Shown here: positions 44,930-57,716 of the stretch, piece by piece
Layout of the letters: every line of letters begins with the position of its first letter
How positions within the stretch are numbered: the stretch's first letter is position 1
Assembly (NCBI GenBank): GCA_021234155.1
Contig: JAJEKV010000046.1
Location: 11,294,469-11,358,468, forward strand
Reading direction: 5' to 3'
Length of the DNA stretch: 64,000 nt
DNA from: Isoetes taiwanensis
Lineage: Eukaryota; Streptophyta; Lycopodiopsida; Isoetales; Isoetaceae
Translations under genes and position numbers: made by a program
Notes under the pieces: model-generated
What the model saw: only the letters and a program-made list of their open reading frames with translations
Told to the model about the DNA's origin: nothing
Database searches by the model: none

Positions 44930-45480
44930 ATAAGTGATGCAAATCATGTACAAAATGGTATTGGAGGTGAAATCCTCGTTGGCATTATGTGTGAGATGGT
45001 ATTATAGGTGATAGAACATGTGAAATTATATTTGTGATACAATTATGGTCTAACTTGTAAGAATACGTGACATTATACTTGACGTTAATAATGATATAAT
45101 CATAACCTTCACATGGTATTATATGTGGCATTGTCAATAATGCTACATTTGACACTAATCATGATAGAAAAGATGATACAAAGGATGATGCTTGTGTTGA
45201 CATTACGAGTCATTTAATTATAGCAATACAGGTGATGCTATAGCCGACACTATTATAGTGTTCGTGGTGACATTATGAATGGTACAATTATAACATACAC
45301 GTGATTTAATAGATGACAGTATTATAGCACCACAAGGATAAAATGCATGATATTATAATTGCAGCTATAGATGATGCTACAAATGATACTATTATGCCAC
45401 TATAATATAATGCTATAAAATATGGTATTACAACTGTTGTTACTGGTGATGCTACAAATGACGATATAGATGATGCGATT
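44930..45480. repeat. Degenerate low-complexity region of GATGATAC/ATTATAG words
   Basis: Words such as GATGATGCTACAAATGA, GACATTAT and ACTATTATAG recur in loose arrays. It looks like a decayed minisatellite. No gene was seen. Confidence 0.6.
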
Positions 45481-45601
45481 TCATCAACAGCTACCGTCAC
45501 TTATTGTATCAAAATTTAAAAAATTTGAAAGTGTGATTTTAAACAAATAAATGATGGAACTAGTGACTTAGATTGCTTATTCTCTTGTAGTGAAGCAGTT
45601 G

Positions 45602-45900
45602 GGCAGTGTCATACTGCTTAGAGATTTCAATGCACGAATAGGAGTAGAGCAGCCCATAAGACTTAATTTCTTGGCTGAGAATGTGTTGCAGCCGCACCTC
45701 ACAAAGACGGTTTGGCTCCGAACATCAGATGACAACCGGGTCACGCACTTCAGCAGGTAGTTGCTTCTGCTCTGCAATATCTTTGACTTGGTGATTTGCA
45801 ATGGCCTGACACAATGGCCATCCTCCCACAAGTGCACTTGTAGACAGGAGAACCAGGGCGGAGGTTCTAGCCTGGTGGGCTACATATTAGTGGCCGACAT
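45602..45900 (+). pseudogene. LINE endonuclease fragment, copy 1
   Basis: The plus frame reads GSVILLRDFNARIGVEQ, the DFNAR-G motif of LINE endonucleases. After a stop and frame change it reads CNIFDLVICNGLTQWPS and GGGSSLVGYILVAD, the usual C-terminal half. No reverse transcriptase follows. It is a dead fragment from a different LINE lineage than those at 10-21 kb. Confidence 0.75.
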
Positions 45901-46263
45901 TGGTATACAATCTATAAGATACTTAACAAAAGCAATTACATTGGAATTTTCTGATAAGATAGATAGGCAAGATCAATTGAAAAGGTATAGATGTCTAAAG
46001 TTACGGAATAATAATGTTGGAGATATATCGAAAATTGTAGGGATATGTTAGACTAAAACGCTGGCCTATATGGGAATGTTGGCCTAAAACTTTGGCAGGT
46101 ATGGCATATCCAAATGAAAATCAAACAGAAGGTATGTGCTTCATTTTTTGGTATGCTGGAAGCTGAGCTTCCATTAGTCCAAGACCTATGGAATGAAGTG
46201 AACATGAAAACGCTTCTTCAGTCACACGTCAGAAGACAATAGCCATCCAACCACAATTCGGAA

Positions 46264-46430
46264 GGCAGTTGCTTTAAATGTGCAATATCTTCGACTTGTT
46301 TATCTGCAATGGTCTCCCACAATGGCCATCTTCCTCCTCCAACACTTGTAGAAGGGAGAATCAAAGAGGTGGATCTAGTGTTATAGATTATGTATTATGG
46401 CCGAGCAAGATCTACACCTTCTCATGCATC
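46264..46430 (+). pseudogene. LINE endonuclease fragment, copy 2
   Basis: It repeats the C-terminal half of copy 1: CNIFDLFICNGLPQWPS, then RGGSSVIDYVLWP. It keeps VIDYVL, closer to the family form than copy 1. The two are diverged duplicates. Confidence 0.7.
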
Positions 46431-46439
46431 TGAAGGTGG

Positions 46440-47500
46440 GGACAGAAGCAGAGATGAAGAGATGGACTTAGATAAACCCTGAATTAACAATATCCCATAT
46501 AGTCTCAAAATAGCAACTCCAAAGTCCCAATACTTCTTATCGTTGGAACTCAGGTTGGACCTTCCCTAGAATCAACTTATTAGACGAACACGCTAGGTCA
46601 TTTTTCCTCCATTAGAGTGTTCTCTAATAATAGGTAGTCTAAGGCTGTGCATGTGTGACAACAAAACTACCATCACCTCTTATTTCAAAGGTGCACGCAT
46701 GACGAGACACATGTGGATATAAATGGGCAATAATGGCAACACCATTTAAAGTTACGAAGAAGAAGAAAACAAATAAAATATAGCGAGATGCAGAAGCTAA
46801 CCATTTTATTTTATATTTTATACTATTATAATAATATAAGGAAAGTCCACGTAGGCAGTAGTCTGCCACGTCATGTCTAGCGCCATGTCAATAGCGTGCA
46901 TGGTTAAAGTTACCAGCATTCCCGGAACCCAGGTGTCTATCAAATGGCCTTCACTCTTTTAATTCCCTCTCTCCGATCACCAGCAGGAGGGGAGCCGGTT
47001 AATGTCCGACGAGTTTGTGTGGTGGTGGCTATTGGAGTTTTAGGACCTGCTGTTGCTTGTGGTTTTTAGTGAATCCGACAGCAATATTTGTTTTGGTCTC
47101 ACTATATAACGCCCTGTTTCTGCCCATCATTTGAAGACCAGGAGATTTGGTTGTATATACATGACATTAGTTGTGTTTAGACAAAATTGACCCACATTTT
47201 TCTGGGAATGAAACTTCATAGCTTGGTCTGTAGAAAGGTATAATATATGGTGATATTGGCAGAAATGATCTTCGGTAGTAAAAAAGTGTAAAAGTGGAAA
47301 GATAATGTTGTGGCCGCTCAGTTATAGAAAAGATACGTGGCAAATTGAATTTTGATATACTGCTAGACTGGAGCCTGTGTCTTCAGAAGTGATCGCAGCA
47401 GGAAATGAGAAATGATAACATCTCTTATATCCGTAATTTAGATCCGGAGTTAACATCTTAACAACTTTGCAGAGGCGTTGTTTTTATTGGGGCCAAGGTT
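46440..47500. other. Upstream region of the CNNM-type gene
   Basis: No gene was recognised. A splice-acceptor-like TTTGCAG ends at 47472, 29 nt before the start codon, so the 5' untranslated region may contain an intron. No TATA box could be chosen with confidence. Confidence 0.45.
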
Positions 47501-50500
47501 ATGGCTGCGCACGAGCAGTGTTGTGGTGCGGGATTTTGGCTCTACATAGCCATTATTATTGGACTAGTTGCTTTTGCAGGCCTGATGTCGGGACTAACCC
47601 TAGGTCTTATGTCACTGGACCTCGTAGACTTGGAAGTTTTAATGAAGTCTGGTGAACCAAAAGATCGAAAGCATGCAAGTGAGTCTCCATATCATATGGT
47701 AGCAATGTTGTTTGACTATTTGGGTTGAAGGCTATTAGTATAGTATTTAATGGATCAATTTTGGCGAGCTCAGGTGCACCTTAGTTAGTTGTTGTTCACT
47801 TGAATGATTTGAGAAGTGAGAGAGTGAGATTTTTGAAACTGATCTGAATTGTTTTGAACAATGTGCGCGGGACTCATTTGAGTGTTTATTTGTCACAGTG
47901 AAAATATACCCGGTTGTGAAAAACCAGCACCTATTGCTTTGCACACTCCTGATCTGCAATGCACTTGCAATGGAGGTACGTAAATGTAGATATTGAACAT
48001 TGAAGCACATGGTCATACTTAGCAACCAATCTAGCATAAAAGCACATACTTCATCTGCAATATAATATCTGCACCCAAAAGATAAATAGGCAGTGTATTG
48101 CATCATGACGATGGAAAGTTGGATTTTCTTGTGCATGATGTGTTTATGTATGGCATATATGGCTCTCCAAGATAGGGAACCTGGCCATGTCTGATCTATG
48201 TCTTCTAAATTCATAATTGAATTGCACAAGTATTTTGATTTTCTCTTTATGGTGCAGACTCTTCCTATATTTTTGGACTCGTTAACAGTTGCTTGGGGTG
48301 CCATTCTCATATCTGTAACGTTGATTTTGATGTTTGGAGAAGTATGTTCTACTGACCTATCTGCTTTATGTAAAGGAAAAACTTAAGTTCATTAACACGT
48401 ATTATGGGACTTGTGCAGATACTTCCACAAGCAATTTGCTCTCAGTACGGGCTGGCAGTTGGAGCAACTATGGCGCCATTTGTTCGTGTACTTGTCTGGT
48501 GTATTTTTCCGATTGCATACCCAATAAGCAAGGTATTATTTCGTCGCATCTACTATAAAGTTGGAGCTTCAAATAAACCAGTGATTGTGGCTATAACTTG
48601 TGGTTGGCAATGTATTTGTAATAAAAATGCTTTCTACCTTGAAAAGGATTTATATCTTGAATGATTTAGTTGATCAGACTATTTAATCCCTCAAAAGTTA
48701 TTGCAAAGTACATTAATGCACGTATAATTAGAACCTACCTTTGAAAAGGATTTATATTTTGCAACGATCTTATATTGCATAGGATAGTTACTTAATCCCT
48801 TGAATGCTGAAGCAAAGTACATTTATGCACATACAACTAGGAACTAACCAATTATGTATGGCTAATGCAAAGTGGCACTTGGTGTAGATTTTACATTCTA
48901 CAAAAGGAATTGGGACTTGACAGTGTTTTATATGCAGCTACTTGATTACATATTGGGAAAAGGTCATACGGCTCTTTTCCGCCGGGCAGAGTTGAAGACA
49001 CTGGTCACTTTCCATGAGAAGGAGGTATGCTCATGTATTTACGTATTGTCATCAAGTGGCTGTGTAGAGAAGAGGTTTGAAGATACGCACTGCTGGAAAC
49101 GATTTGTTCTATATACTGTATAATCCTCGTTATATGCAAGTTTTTAATCCTCCTTTGATGATGGACATACCGAGTTTTCCTTAAAGTTTCTAAATGCATC
49201 AGTCTTAGATCTAATAGTTCTTGTTAATAAATGAACTTAGGGGCAGTGGAATCATAAATACACTTTATCTTCTTGTGTCCAGTATGCTATGAAATAAGAG
49301 GAAGATGCCGCTGTCTTTTGAGGGACCCAACCACTTTGATGCAGCTCATTAACTTTCTAGACCAGAAATGTCTCGCTTTGTATATACCAGACCCAGAAGA
49401 AACGTGCTCAAGCTGTATTTATTTGGTCTCATAGATGCTATGGGTCTCCTGTAGACATTAACAAACTCTTTTGTTCTTTCTCTCTCAAATTTTTAAAACC
49501 AAGGTAGGTACACAATCTGATTTCTGTTGTTTCATTGAAGTACTAGGATATATGCATGATATAAGTTTTACCACGGTATGCTGATGGAGGTGAATAAAAA
49601 TGACAGTTTATATCAAAATATAACCAAATCAAGGATTTGATTTGATGGGTTTTAGGTGGCTGATCTTTGTATGTTATATTTAGGCTGGTAAAGGTGGGGA
49701 ATTGACGCATGATGAAACAACAATAATTACTGGGGCGTTGGAGTTGACAGAGAAGACAGCAAAAGATGCAATGACTCCTATTGCATCAACATTTTCTATT
49801 GATGTCAATTCAAAACTTGATCTGTAAGTCGTACTTGAGATTTCTTTATCTCTTGACTTTCCTGCTAGTACTAACAAACTCCCAGGTAACATTTGCAGCG
49901 AAACAATGACATCAATATTGACAAAAGGTCATAGTCGGATTCCTGTCTATTCTGGGAAACCTACCAACATAATTGGCCTTATCCTGGTAATGAGTATTGT
50001 TTTGAACTTTAACTTAACCACTGGGTCATTCATGAGAGAATCATTTTTGAAAGAGACATTTCGTGAATTCTCAAAGTATAGAATGGTTAACAATTACATG
50101 CCAACACCATGAATTAAATGGGAATGTCACAGAACTAAATCACAAAAAGGAGTGGCAGTGCTTTTGTCTGAGCTAACTTAATATGGCCTTTTTGTAGGTC
50201 AAAAATTTGCTCTCAATACGACCTGAAGATGAAACTCCTATTCGGAATGTGACAATTCGTAAAATTCCAAGGTGCAAATAATATTATGTTTATATATCTA
50301 CTTGGTAGGGTCAGTTGTTGTATTAGTGTTTTTCAGACCTTTTCTGAAAATTAACATTTTTGAGTTTGTACTTGCATATTTATGTATTGTAATTTGAAGG
50401 GGTCTTATCAAAATTTTTAATGTCAAAAGCACTAGATGCCTTTCAGGACATATTGACGATTATAAATCTAAATCCTAAAAGGTTTCCATATGTGCACACT

Positions 50501-53402
50501 TTAATTTTGTTGTTGCCAAGGGTAACTTAGTGATATTGTGAATAGCCAACAATAGGGTGATTCTGGCATTATTGAATATCTTTGTTTACTCGTACATCAA
50601 TCTCTAGAGGTGTGCTCTAACTACATAGGCCCTAGTTACAAAAGTTGAATACTAAGTCTTTGCCGCCAGTTTCTTTCTGGGATGCAAGATTATCAGCATT
50701 TTTCCATCATGCAGTATGATATCTTGTGTGTTTAGAATCACCAAGTTATCATATCGAAGTTAAGCGTGCAGTACCTACTGCATTTGTTCAGGTGAAGAAA
50801 GGATCTGTGATGTCAAGGCCAAATGTTCACATTCATTTACAGCTATTTTGGTGGTTTGAATTTGTGCTTTGTCAGGGGCGAATTTTGTTTGCCAAACCAT
50901 CAGGAAAGTTTTCGACTGGACTGCCGGGCAGTTTGTGCATAAATTTTTTGCTAAACGAGTTGTACTGGACTGCTTTATGGATTTGTCAGTTGTCTAAAGT
51001 AAACCCGCAAATCAGTTTAGACTTATGCCGGTTTTGCGAAAGGAGAGATGCAACAGTGTTCTTCGCATATTGATTTTGCTGTCAGCAAACCAAGACTGGA
51101 TTTCAGGCTAAATTTAGTAGTTTGAATTTTTGTTTTGCCATGTAAGTTCTGGCACAGTTGTCAAATCATCATCAAAGAGTTTGCAGTGGTCTGCCATACT
51201 GGTTTTTGGCAGTTTTGCATGAAGAAATTTGTCGTTGCTAAGCGAGTTCATACTGGACTGCTTTATGGGTTTGACGGTGTGTCCAAACTGCAAACCAAAC
51301 CGTCGGATTCTAGGTTGGATTTTAATATTTTGAATTTCTGCTTTGCCAAGTGTGTAAGTTCGATCTGCTTTATATGTTTGACAACGTGCCCAAAGGGAAC
51401 CTGCAAATCACTTAAAAAATGCATGTTTATGGTCCAAAGTAGCAGCTAGGAAGATCAATTATGCTGCCAGCAAACCAGAATTTTAGCCATACTGGTTTGG
51501 CTATTTGTGGCATTACAGAATTTGTCATTGCTAAACAAGTTTGTACTGACTGCTTTATGGGTTTGACTGTCTTTAAAGAACACATGCAAATCTGAAATGC
51601 ATGTTCAAGGTGCAGGTTTTGCCAAAGTAGATGTGTAACAGTGATCGCTGCAGCTAGGAAATGTCGATTGCTGGCAGCAGGTCTAAACTTTGGCTTTCAG
51701 GCTGGAGGGCCAAAGCACAGCAAATAGGGTGTTCCTTGCCAGGCAGTCATTATTCCAGAAGTTAATTTTTAAAGTAGAAAAAAGGGAAGCTGAGCCAAAG
51801 GTTGGTATGGTTTGTAAATGCATCTGGCCCAGCTGGCAGCATTGCGAACAAACACTGTGCATATGTTATCTGTCGGCTGCTTAAAGCTAAGAAAGCTTTT
51901 GACGTCCTCTATGTACTGGAATGACCTGAGGCTCCAGAATCTGCCGATAGCAGAATTTTTACAAATCAGTCCTCTTTATGGAATATTTCTGATCATCTAA
52001 AAGAGGCGATGCACATAACTACTTGTATGTTTAAATGGCTAGTATTAGTGCAGTATTAGTAGCCGACATGCTGGGGGCTGAAGGTCTGAGAGAACAAGCA
52101 GAAGCATGTTGTGAACTCTTCATTCCTGGTTATAGGTTGCATGGTCGGATGGTGATAAATTGCATGGTCAGATGTGAACAGGGAAAAGAAGACTGTAGTT
52201 CAAGGAAATTAATTAACTCGTTTTATATAAAGCAGAAACACCAGCTAATAGGAGTGTGACTTATTTTTTGATCTGCTGCCATTTAACTGGTTAACTTGCT
52301 AATCATTTTGATGCTTTCTGTGTGCTTAGGGTGCCAGAGATAATGCCCTTGTATGACATTTTAAATGAGTTTCAGAAAGGGCACAGCCATATGGCTGTCG
52401 TGGTCAAGAAAGACGGTACAAAGAAAAATAAAGATATTAAGCCTGCACTTGAACGAAGGTTGAGTTGTAAAAGGCACAAGAAGGCTTCTGAGCCCAAGTC
52501 ATTACAAGGCATGTAAAACGTGCAAATCTTAGTAACCTTAAACAAGGATCCTCATATTCCTAATCCCATGCATGAAACATTCTCCTTTATAGGCATGGGA
52601 TCACAAGGCTTTTTGGCTGTGGATATAGCTGATGGGGAAACAGCAAATGATATATCGATGGGGGTTAAATCTATCACCATCAAGCGCACTCTGACCTCAG
52701 GATCAAGCTTTAAAAGGGAAGGTGAAGGAGATTCACTTACAAAAAGACAAAGTTGGCAGCGCACAAGACCTGATGATATCCTAGATATCGGTCCGGCTTC
52801 CCTTTCAAACTTTATAAATGATGATGAAGCCGTGGGCATTATAACAATGGAGGATGTGATTGAAGAGCTTTTGCAGGTTTGCTGATAATATCCTCTTTGT
52901 TCCTTTATGATCTACATTCATTTTGATCTTAATATGTGCTGCAGCTAATATAAATGGTATTTTTCTGCAGGAGGAAATATGGGATGAAACAGACGAATAT
53001 ATTGATATACACAACAAGTAATCTATTCATATTTTACCTTCCGTTTTTGGTACCAGTTCTGATTGTTTCCACATCGCATTGTTTCACAGAATAAGGGTAA
53101 ACATGTTACCGCCTGAGAATCTATCGGCATTATCTTCAACTTTTCCCACAGCTGCAGCTTCACCAATGTCATCATTGCAACAGACACCCACGTTAACTTC
53201 ACCAGTGCCTTCACTTCTGCATACTCCATTACCAGATTCACCCTTGTCACCTCACATGAATGCGCCTGGACCAACACCTACAAAATCTGGTTCCCCAAGG
53301 ACACCAAAGCCTGGATCGCCACTTGCATCCTTATTGACACGTGGATCACCAAGTTTCTCTAACCAGAATAGCCCTGTAAATGTAAGTGTTAGTAATGTCT
53401 GA
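47501..53402 (+). CDS. CNNM/DUF21-CBS domain membrane protein
   Basis: Twelve exons in consistent phase give 554 residues: 47501-47678, 47899-47975, 48258-48341, 48419-48532, 48938-49024, 49684-49823, 49899-49986, 50198-50271, 52330-52508, 52593-52876, 52971-53017, 53090-53402. Exons 1-4 form the DUF21 membrane domain with four hydrophobic segments ([28 protein letters not shown]-like [16 protein letters not shown]). Exons 6-10 encode the CBS pair ([66 protein letters not shown]) with a roughly 100-residue insert. The Pro/Ser-rich tail is probably disordered. Relatives are linked to magnesium transport. Intron 9 uses GC-AG. The last exon could instead end at the strong donor AAT/GTAAGT near 53381. 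Confidence 0.93.
50880..51600. repeat. Imperfect repeats in intron 8 of the CNNM-type gene
   Basis: The phrase GCTAAACGAGTTGTACTGG..ACTGCTTTATGG occurs near 50950, 51237 and 51530, about 285-295 bp apart. A weaker partial copy lies near 51365. They make intron 8 (2058 bp) far longer than the others. No coding sequence was supported inside. Confidence 0.7.
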
Positions 53403-54297
53403 TTGTTGCTGCTTGACGTGTTGTTGAAGCAATTGTTTCTTTTTGAAGGGTTCTCTTCCATATATGAAACTTGATAGGGATCAAAGCATACAAAACGAAG
53501 CCAAATGAGGTAAACGTCATGAGTATGAACGGGACGTTGGAATGTGTCCTTTGCCAAGTGTACATTCATCACAAAGATTTTGGCCATAGGTTATTTTATG
53601 ATGCCCTATAATTTTATACTGCTGGGCACTTATTAACTGTACCTTGATTGTACAACTGTACATATAGTTATATGGGAATTCATCCTGCAAGAACAATCTA
53701 GAGAAAATTGGAATAGTCTGGATAAGCTCGACTGCAACAGCAACAAAAGCCAGTGTACAATGTGTGTTTTGTCATTCTAGATGTAGGGGGTTTTCTGCTT
53801 TGTGATGTCCTTATATTCATAAAATAATATCATACTCATGGGTTACAAATAAGAAACTCATTATAGGTTTACTAATTTGTGCTTTCACTAAAATTGTGGT
53901 GCATAGATAGATTCATGGAACAATTTATTAGATAAGATCAACACCATTTATTGCTTAAAATTTTAACTTCTGCAATGCAAAGAAATTTATAAGCATTTTC
54001 CTTACAACTATATGTTGGTGGTTTTTTGTACACTTGCCATAATTACTATTTAGAGTAACTTGGTGCTTTCAATAATCATCATTATTCTATGAAACCTGTC
54101 TATTCCAACTCTGTTAGAAACTATTTTTGACCCGTTAACCTGTAACACACAAAATGCTTTACCCGATTAGCATTCCATGATATTGGCTAATGCCATGTGG
54201 CAGCAACAAAATGCACCACCCAAAGGTTGTGTGTACGAAAGTTGCTTCTGCCATGGACTGGTATAATCATTCTCATTAACAAGTTCTATCCTGCTTT

Positions 54298-54353
54298 AAG
54301 TATAAGCATCAATCTCAAACATGCCAAGTATAAGCATCAATCTCAAACATGTC
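54298..54353. repeat. 28-bp tandem duplication
   Basis: Two units of AAGTATAAGCATCAATCTCA.. at 54298-54325 and 54326-54353, nearly identical. Confidence 0.9.
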
Positions 54354-54482
54354 AATATAGAGAAGATAGGAGCCCACAACTTTCTTGATTATCATATTGG
54401 AGCCACAAACATCCGTTATGCTTTAACTGTGTAAGTACCCTAAGAAAACCTTTCACTTCTTAAATGCTTGACAACTTCACCC

Positions 54483-54805
54483 ATGCATGCAAATGTGGAA
54501 ACCTGGAAAGTTCAAGCTTATGTATTTTGTTTGCTTTTGTCCCCACAATTCCTCAAATAAGTATACAAGGTGTTTGAGAAGAAGGGAATTGATGCATGCA
54601 ATGTGAAAACCTGGAAAGTGCAAACTCGTCTATTTTATTTGCCTTTGTCCCCACAATTCCTCAAGTAACTATAGAAGGTGTCTTCTCAATAACTATAGAA
54701 GGTGTCTTCTCCTAGAAGGTGCAAACTTGTGTATTTTATTTGCCTTTGTCCCCACAAATCCTCAAATAACTATAGGTGGTGTTTGAGAAGACAGGTAGAT
54801 ACATA
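54483..54805. repeat. Three imperfect tandem units of about 100-115 bp
   Basis: Each unit contains TTTGYYTTTGTCCCCACAAW TCCTCAA and ends near AACTATAG..GGTGT. An inner duplication of ACTATAGAAGGTGTCTTCTC lies at about 54668-54712. Confidence 0.85.
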
Positions 54806-55360
54806 GATAGCGTTCCTTTATGCCATACTACTACATGGCAACATCCCATATGGATATATGGGAGTCCCTTAAATGTCCCATTGTCCCACGAGAGACTTGA
54901 ACACAAGACCTCCTAATTGCTAACCCAAGGACTAGCTAAGGAAACTCCTCAATGCGTCGGGATCTTGTTTAGTTTATATAACATCTTTACACAATGAAAA
55001 ACTATTAGATTTTCTAGATGGAAGGTAACAAATCTAACATCGTATGGCAATTAAACTCATTACCTAGCTACGCTAAAACAAGCATGATGTTGCCAAAATA
55101 TCCTTGGTATGCTTTTTGACATCTACACAACAATTTCTAAAAAGTATATCTTCTATTGATTGTTTGAAACCTCCAATTTTTCTAGCATGAAGCTGCATAT
55201 CATGATGTTTTTAAAGATCTATGTTTGCCATGTTATTAAAATTTAAAACATAAACATTCAATGGATAGTTGCATTCATCCAACTGATCTAGCTACATTGA
55301 TCAATAGATAATGTGGGGCATGTAATTTTGTAATTATGGCTTTTAACCTTCGTTGTCTTA

Positions 55361-55426
55361 TCAGCGCTCAACCACTCTATCGCTACCTTGTGATCAGGGC
55401 TCAACCACTCTATCACTACCTTGTGA
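55361..55426. repeat. 33-bp tandem duplication
   Basis: Units at 55361-55393 and 55394-55426 share GCTCAACCACTCTATC and CTACCTTGTGA with two differences. Confidence 0.92.
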
Positions 55427-55654
55427 TAGCATGTATTTTCTTAACATGTTGATATACTGAAGGAGAAGAAGCAATTTTTAGGTCAGGGTGGTGTTAAAGG
55501 AGGCCATAAGAATGGAATGACATACCACATTGATAGTTTCTGGCCAATTATTACATCAGTTCAACATCTGGACATAACGTGCCACGTGGCGCGAAATTTA
55601 CTTGATGGAATATGAAGACCCCTTTGCAAGTTCAACTTTTTCTAAAGAGTTCGA

Positions 55655-57716
55655 ATGGAGGATAAGGCGCATACAGATGGGACGTCCTCCGAAGAAGTCG
55701 CAAATTCCTCTTCGGAAGTGCATTTTCCAAGGGCGAAGCCTAATATTCCTCCCATGAAATTAGGATCGCTCGATCAGGTTGAAGACGATACAAATTCTGC
55801 AAGAATGTGGCAGGTATGAAAATTTTAGGTTTTCATCCAAATTTATTTGTTGAAGCATAAGTTTCTCGCTTCTTATGGGCATACATATATTACATAAAAG
55901 CACGTCAAATGAGACAGCGGTTCTCAAATCGTTTACTCAAATGCTTATACTAAAGCTTAAAAGCACAGTGATAGCAATGGGCATTCCAGCTCGTGGTGCT
56001 TATCATTTTTATTAATAACCCCATCTGAAATATCTTTATGTCAATTTCCTGATCCCACATCCTACATAATTAATGTTGATTTCTCATATGATGACACACT
56101 ATGTCCTATGAAATCTGTGTTGCATTCCACTTTATCTTCGCATAAGTCAATTTTGTAGCACAAACCTTGGCATGATCAACTATTCAATTACCCCTAACTT
56201 TTAAGAGTCCTTCGCATCAAGATGACTTCTCATTTCAAAATTGGTTAGTCCTGAGGCAGCATTGTTCCATCATAAGCATATGTTATAGGTCTTGGTATAA
56301 TGAATTGTTGCAAGCATCGGTCTTCTGATGCTGTCATCATATCTGCATCTCAACGTGCACATGCCTTCATCTTCCAAAAGAAGAGAAAGAAAAAGAAAAG
56401 ATTTATCGACTTCTACTGATGGGTCTGTTGAGTATGAACAGCTAGGAGGAAGTCCTATTGACATGTAACCTAGATATGAGGAGACATATAGTTTCAGTTT
56501 TCTTTAGCTTTCGTTTCTATTAATATAAAACTCATGACATATGATTAGTGTATGTCATAATATTAGTGTATAAGCTATTTTGACTTGAATTCAATTACTC
56601 AATATGGCAAAGGTGGCAGTGCTCATGATGTGAATTTCATTACTCTCCATTGGCACATGATAACTTGATTTCACAAACTCGATTCTTCCGTTGCGAAGGA
56701 ATTTTTGAAAGCTCAATGCTCCAGTAAGGAATGGTTCCAAGTTCTTGTAAACCTTGAGTGTCCTTGCTAACTTTGGTTCTCTTTGTGTTTGCATTAACAA
56801 CTTCCTATTATGTCCTGTGGCTGTCATGGTTCATCAGTATTTTGGTGTCTGTTGATGATATTTTATGTTCATCTCATCTTGAGCCTGCTACTACATGAAG
56901 ATTTAACTCTATGTAGGACTCCTTTGCCATTTACCAGTTATTTCTCACGCATTCTTCCGTTCATATATTTTTAAATCTTTATTAATATGTGCCACCATTA
57001 CTATGCCAGTAAGTGGCCTGACATCTTCTTTACCAATTTCATTGTCTACCGGTTGATTGAAAATAGCCTTGCATCCTTTATGTTATTTTGTGTAGAAAAG
57101 ATTTCCATCGTGTTTCTATGACAGAAGCTGTGCTTGCCTTGAGGCCTGTAACTCCTGATAAAATGGCCTTAAGAAATCTGCATGATCTTTTGATGCATCT
57201 CTTTAGGCTATGATTGTATTAGAATGGGACATTCAGGTATTTTCGTCATATTTTTATAGGGCTGAGCCGTGGTGAAGACATTATCTGTGTTTGCCTAATT
57301 GGGTTGCCCTTGATGTTCATCTGTTGAACATTTCAATTCTCTGACACGAGGACAACATGGAAGATGAAAGAATGAATGCATGAGGAGACAGTATTAAAAA
57401 AAGGCTAATAGATACATGTTGTTCTATATTTTGACAATGCATTTTCCTTATCAAATATAGATCTATATAACATGAATTTAGTTATTTACCATTTCATACT
57501 GTGCTTTTCTTAATCAAATATAGATCTATATAACATGAATTTAGTTATTTACCATTTCATACTGTGCTTTTCTTAATCAGTTTGAAGGGTAAAGAAAATG
57601 CATTTAATGCCCTCTGTTTGCAGGTTTATATTTTGGGAGGCTTTATGATTGTTAGATGGTTCTATTCAAGATGGAAGGAAAGGTCAAGGGGACGAAGATT
57701 TGCTGGGGATCAATGA
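55655..57716 (+). CDS. Small two-exon membrane protein, 83 residues, function unknown
   Basis: Exon 1 (55655-55813) starts at ATG and encodes 53 residues, a polar acidic head ending ARMWQ at donor CAG/GTATGA. Exon 2 (57624-57716) follows a pyrimidine-rich TTTGCAG and encodes VYILGGFMIVRWFY, a short hydrophobic segment, then the strongly basic SRWKERSRGRRFAGDQ and a stop. Both exons are phase 0. The layout suggests a single-pass membrane protein with a basic cytosolic end (positive-inside rule, inference). Similar short plant proteins of unknown function exist as far as I recall; I assign no name. The 1.8-kb intron holds an exact 63-bp tandem duplication. Confidence 0.72.
57451..57576. repeat. 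Exact 63-bp tandem duplication in the intron
   Basis: 57451-57513 and 57514-57576 appear identical, so the duplication is very recent. Confidence 0.95.

Larger units (their letters stand above)
53403..55654. other. Intergenic region between the two genes
   Basis: It includes the presumed 3' untranslated region of the CNNM-type gene, with ATAAAATAAT at about 53819 as a possible polyadenylation signal. Tandem duplications are listed separately. No gene was seen. Confidence 0.6.

Noticed and set aside
57624-57716. This exon as the last exon of the CNNM-type gene, joined to the strong donor near 53381
   Set aside because: Phase would allow it, but the exon at 55655-55813 joins it better, giving a compact protein, and the CNNM-type frame has its own stop at 53402.
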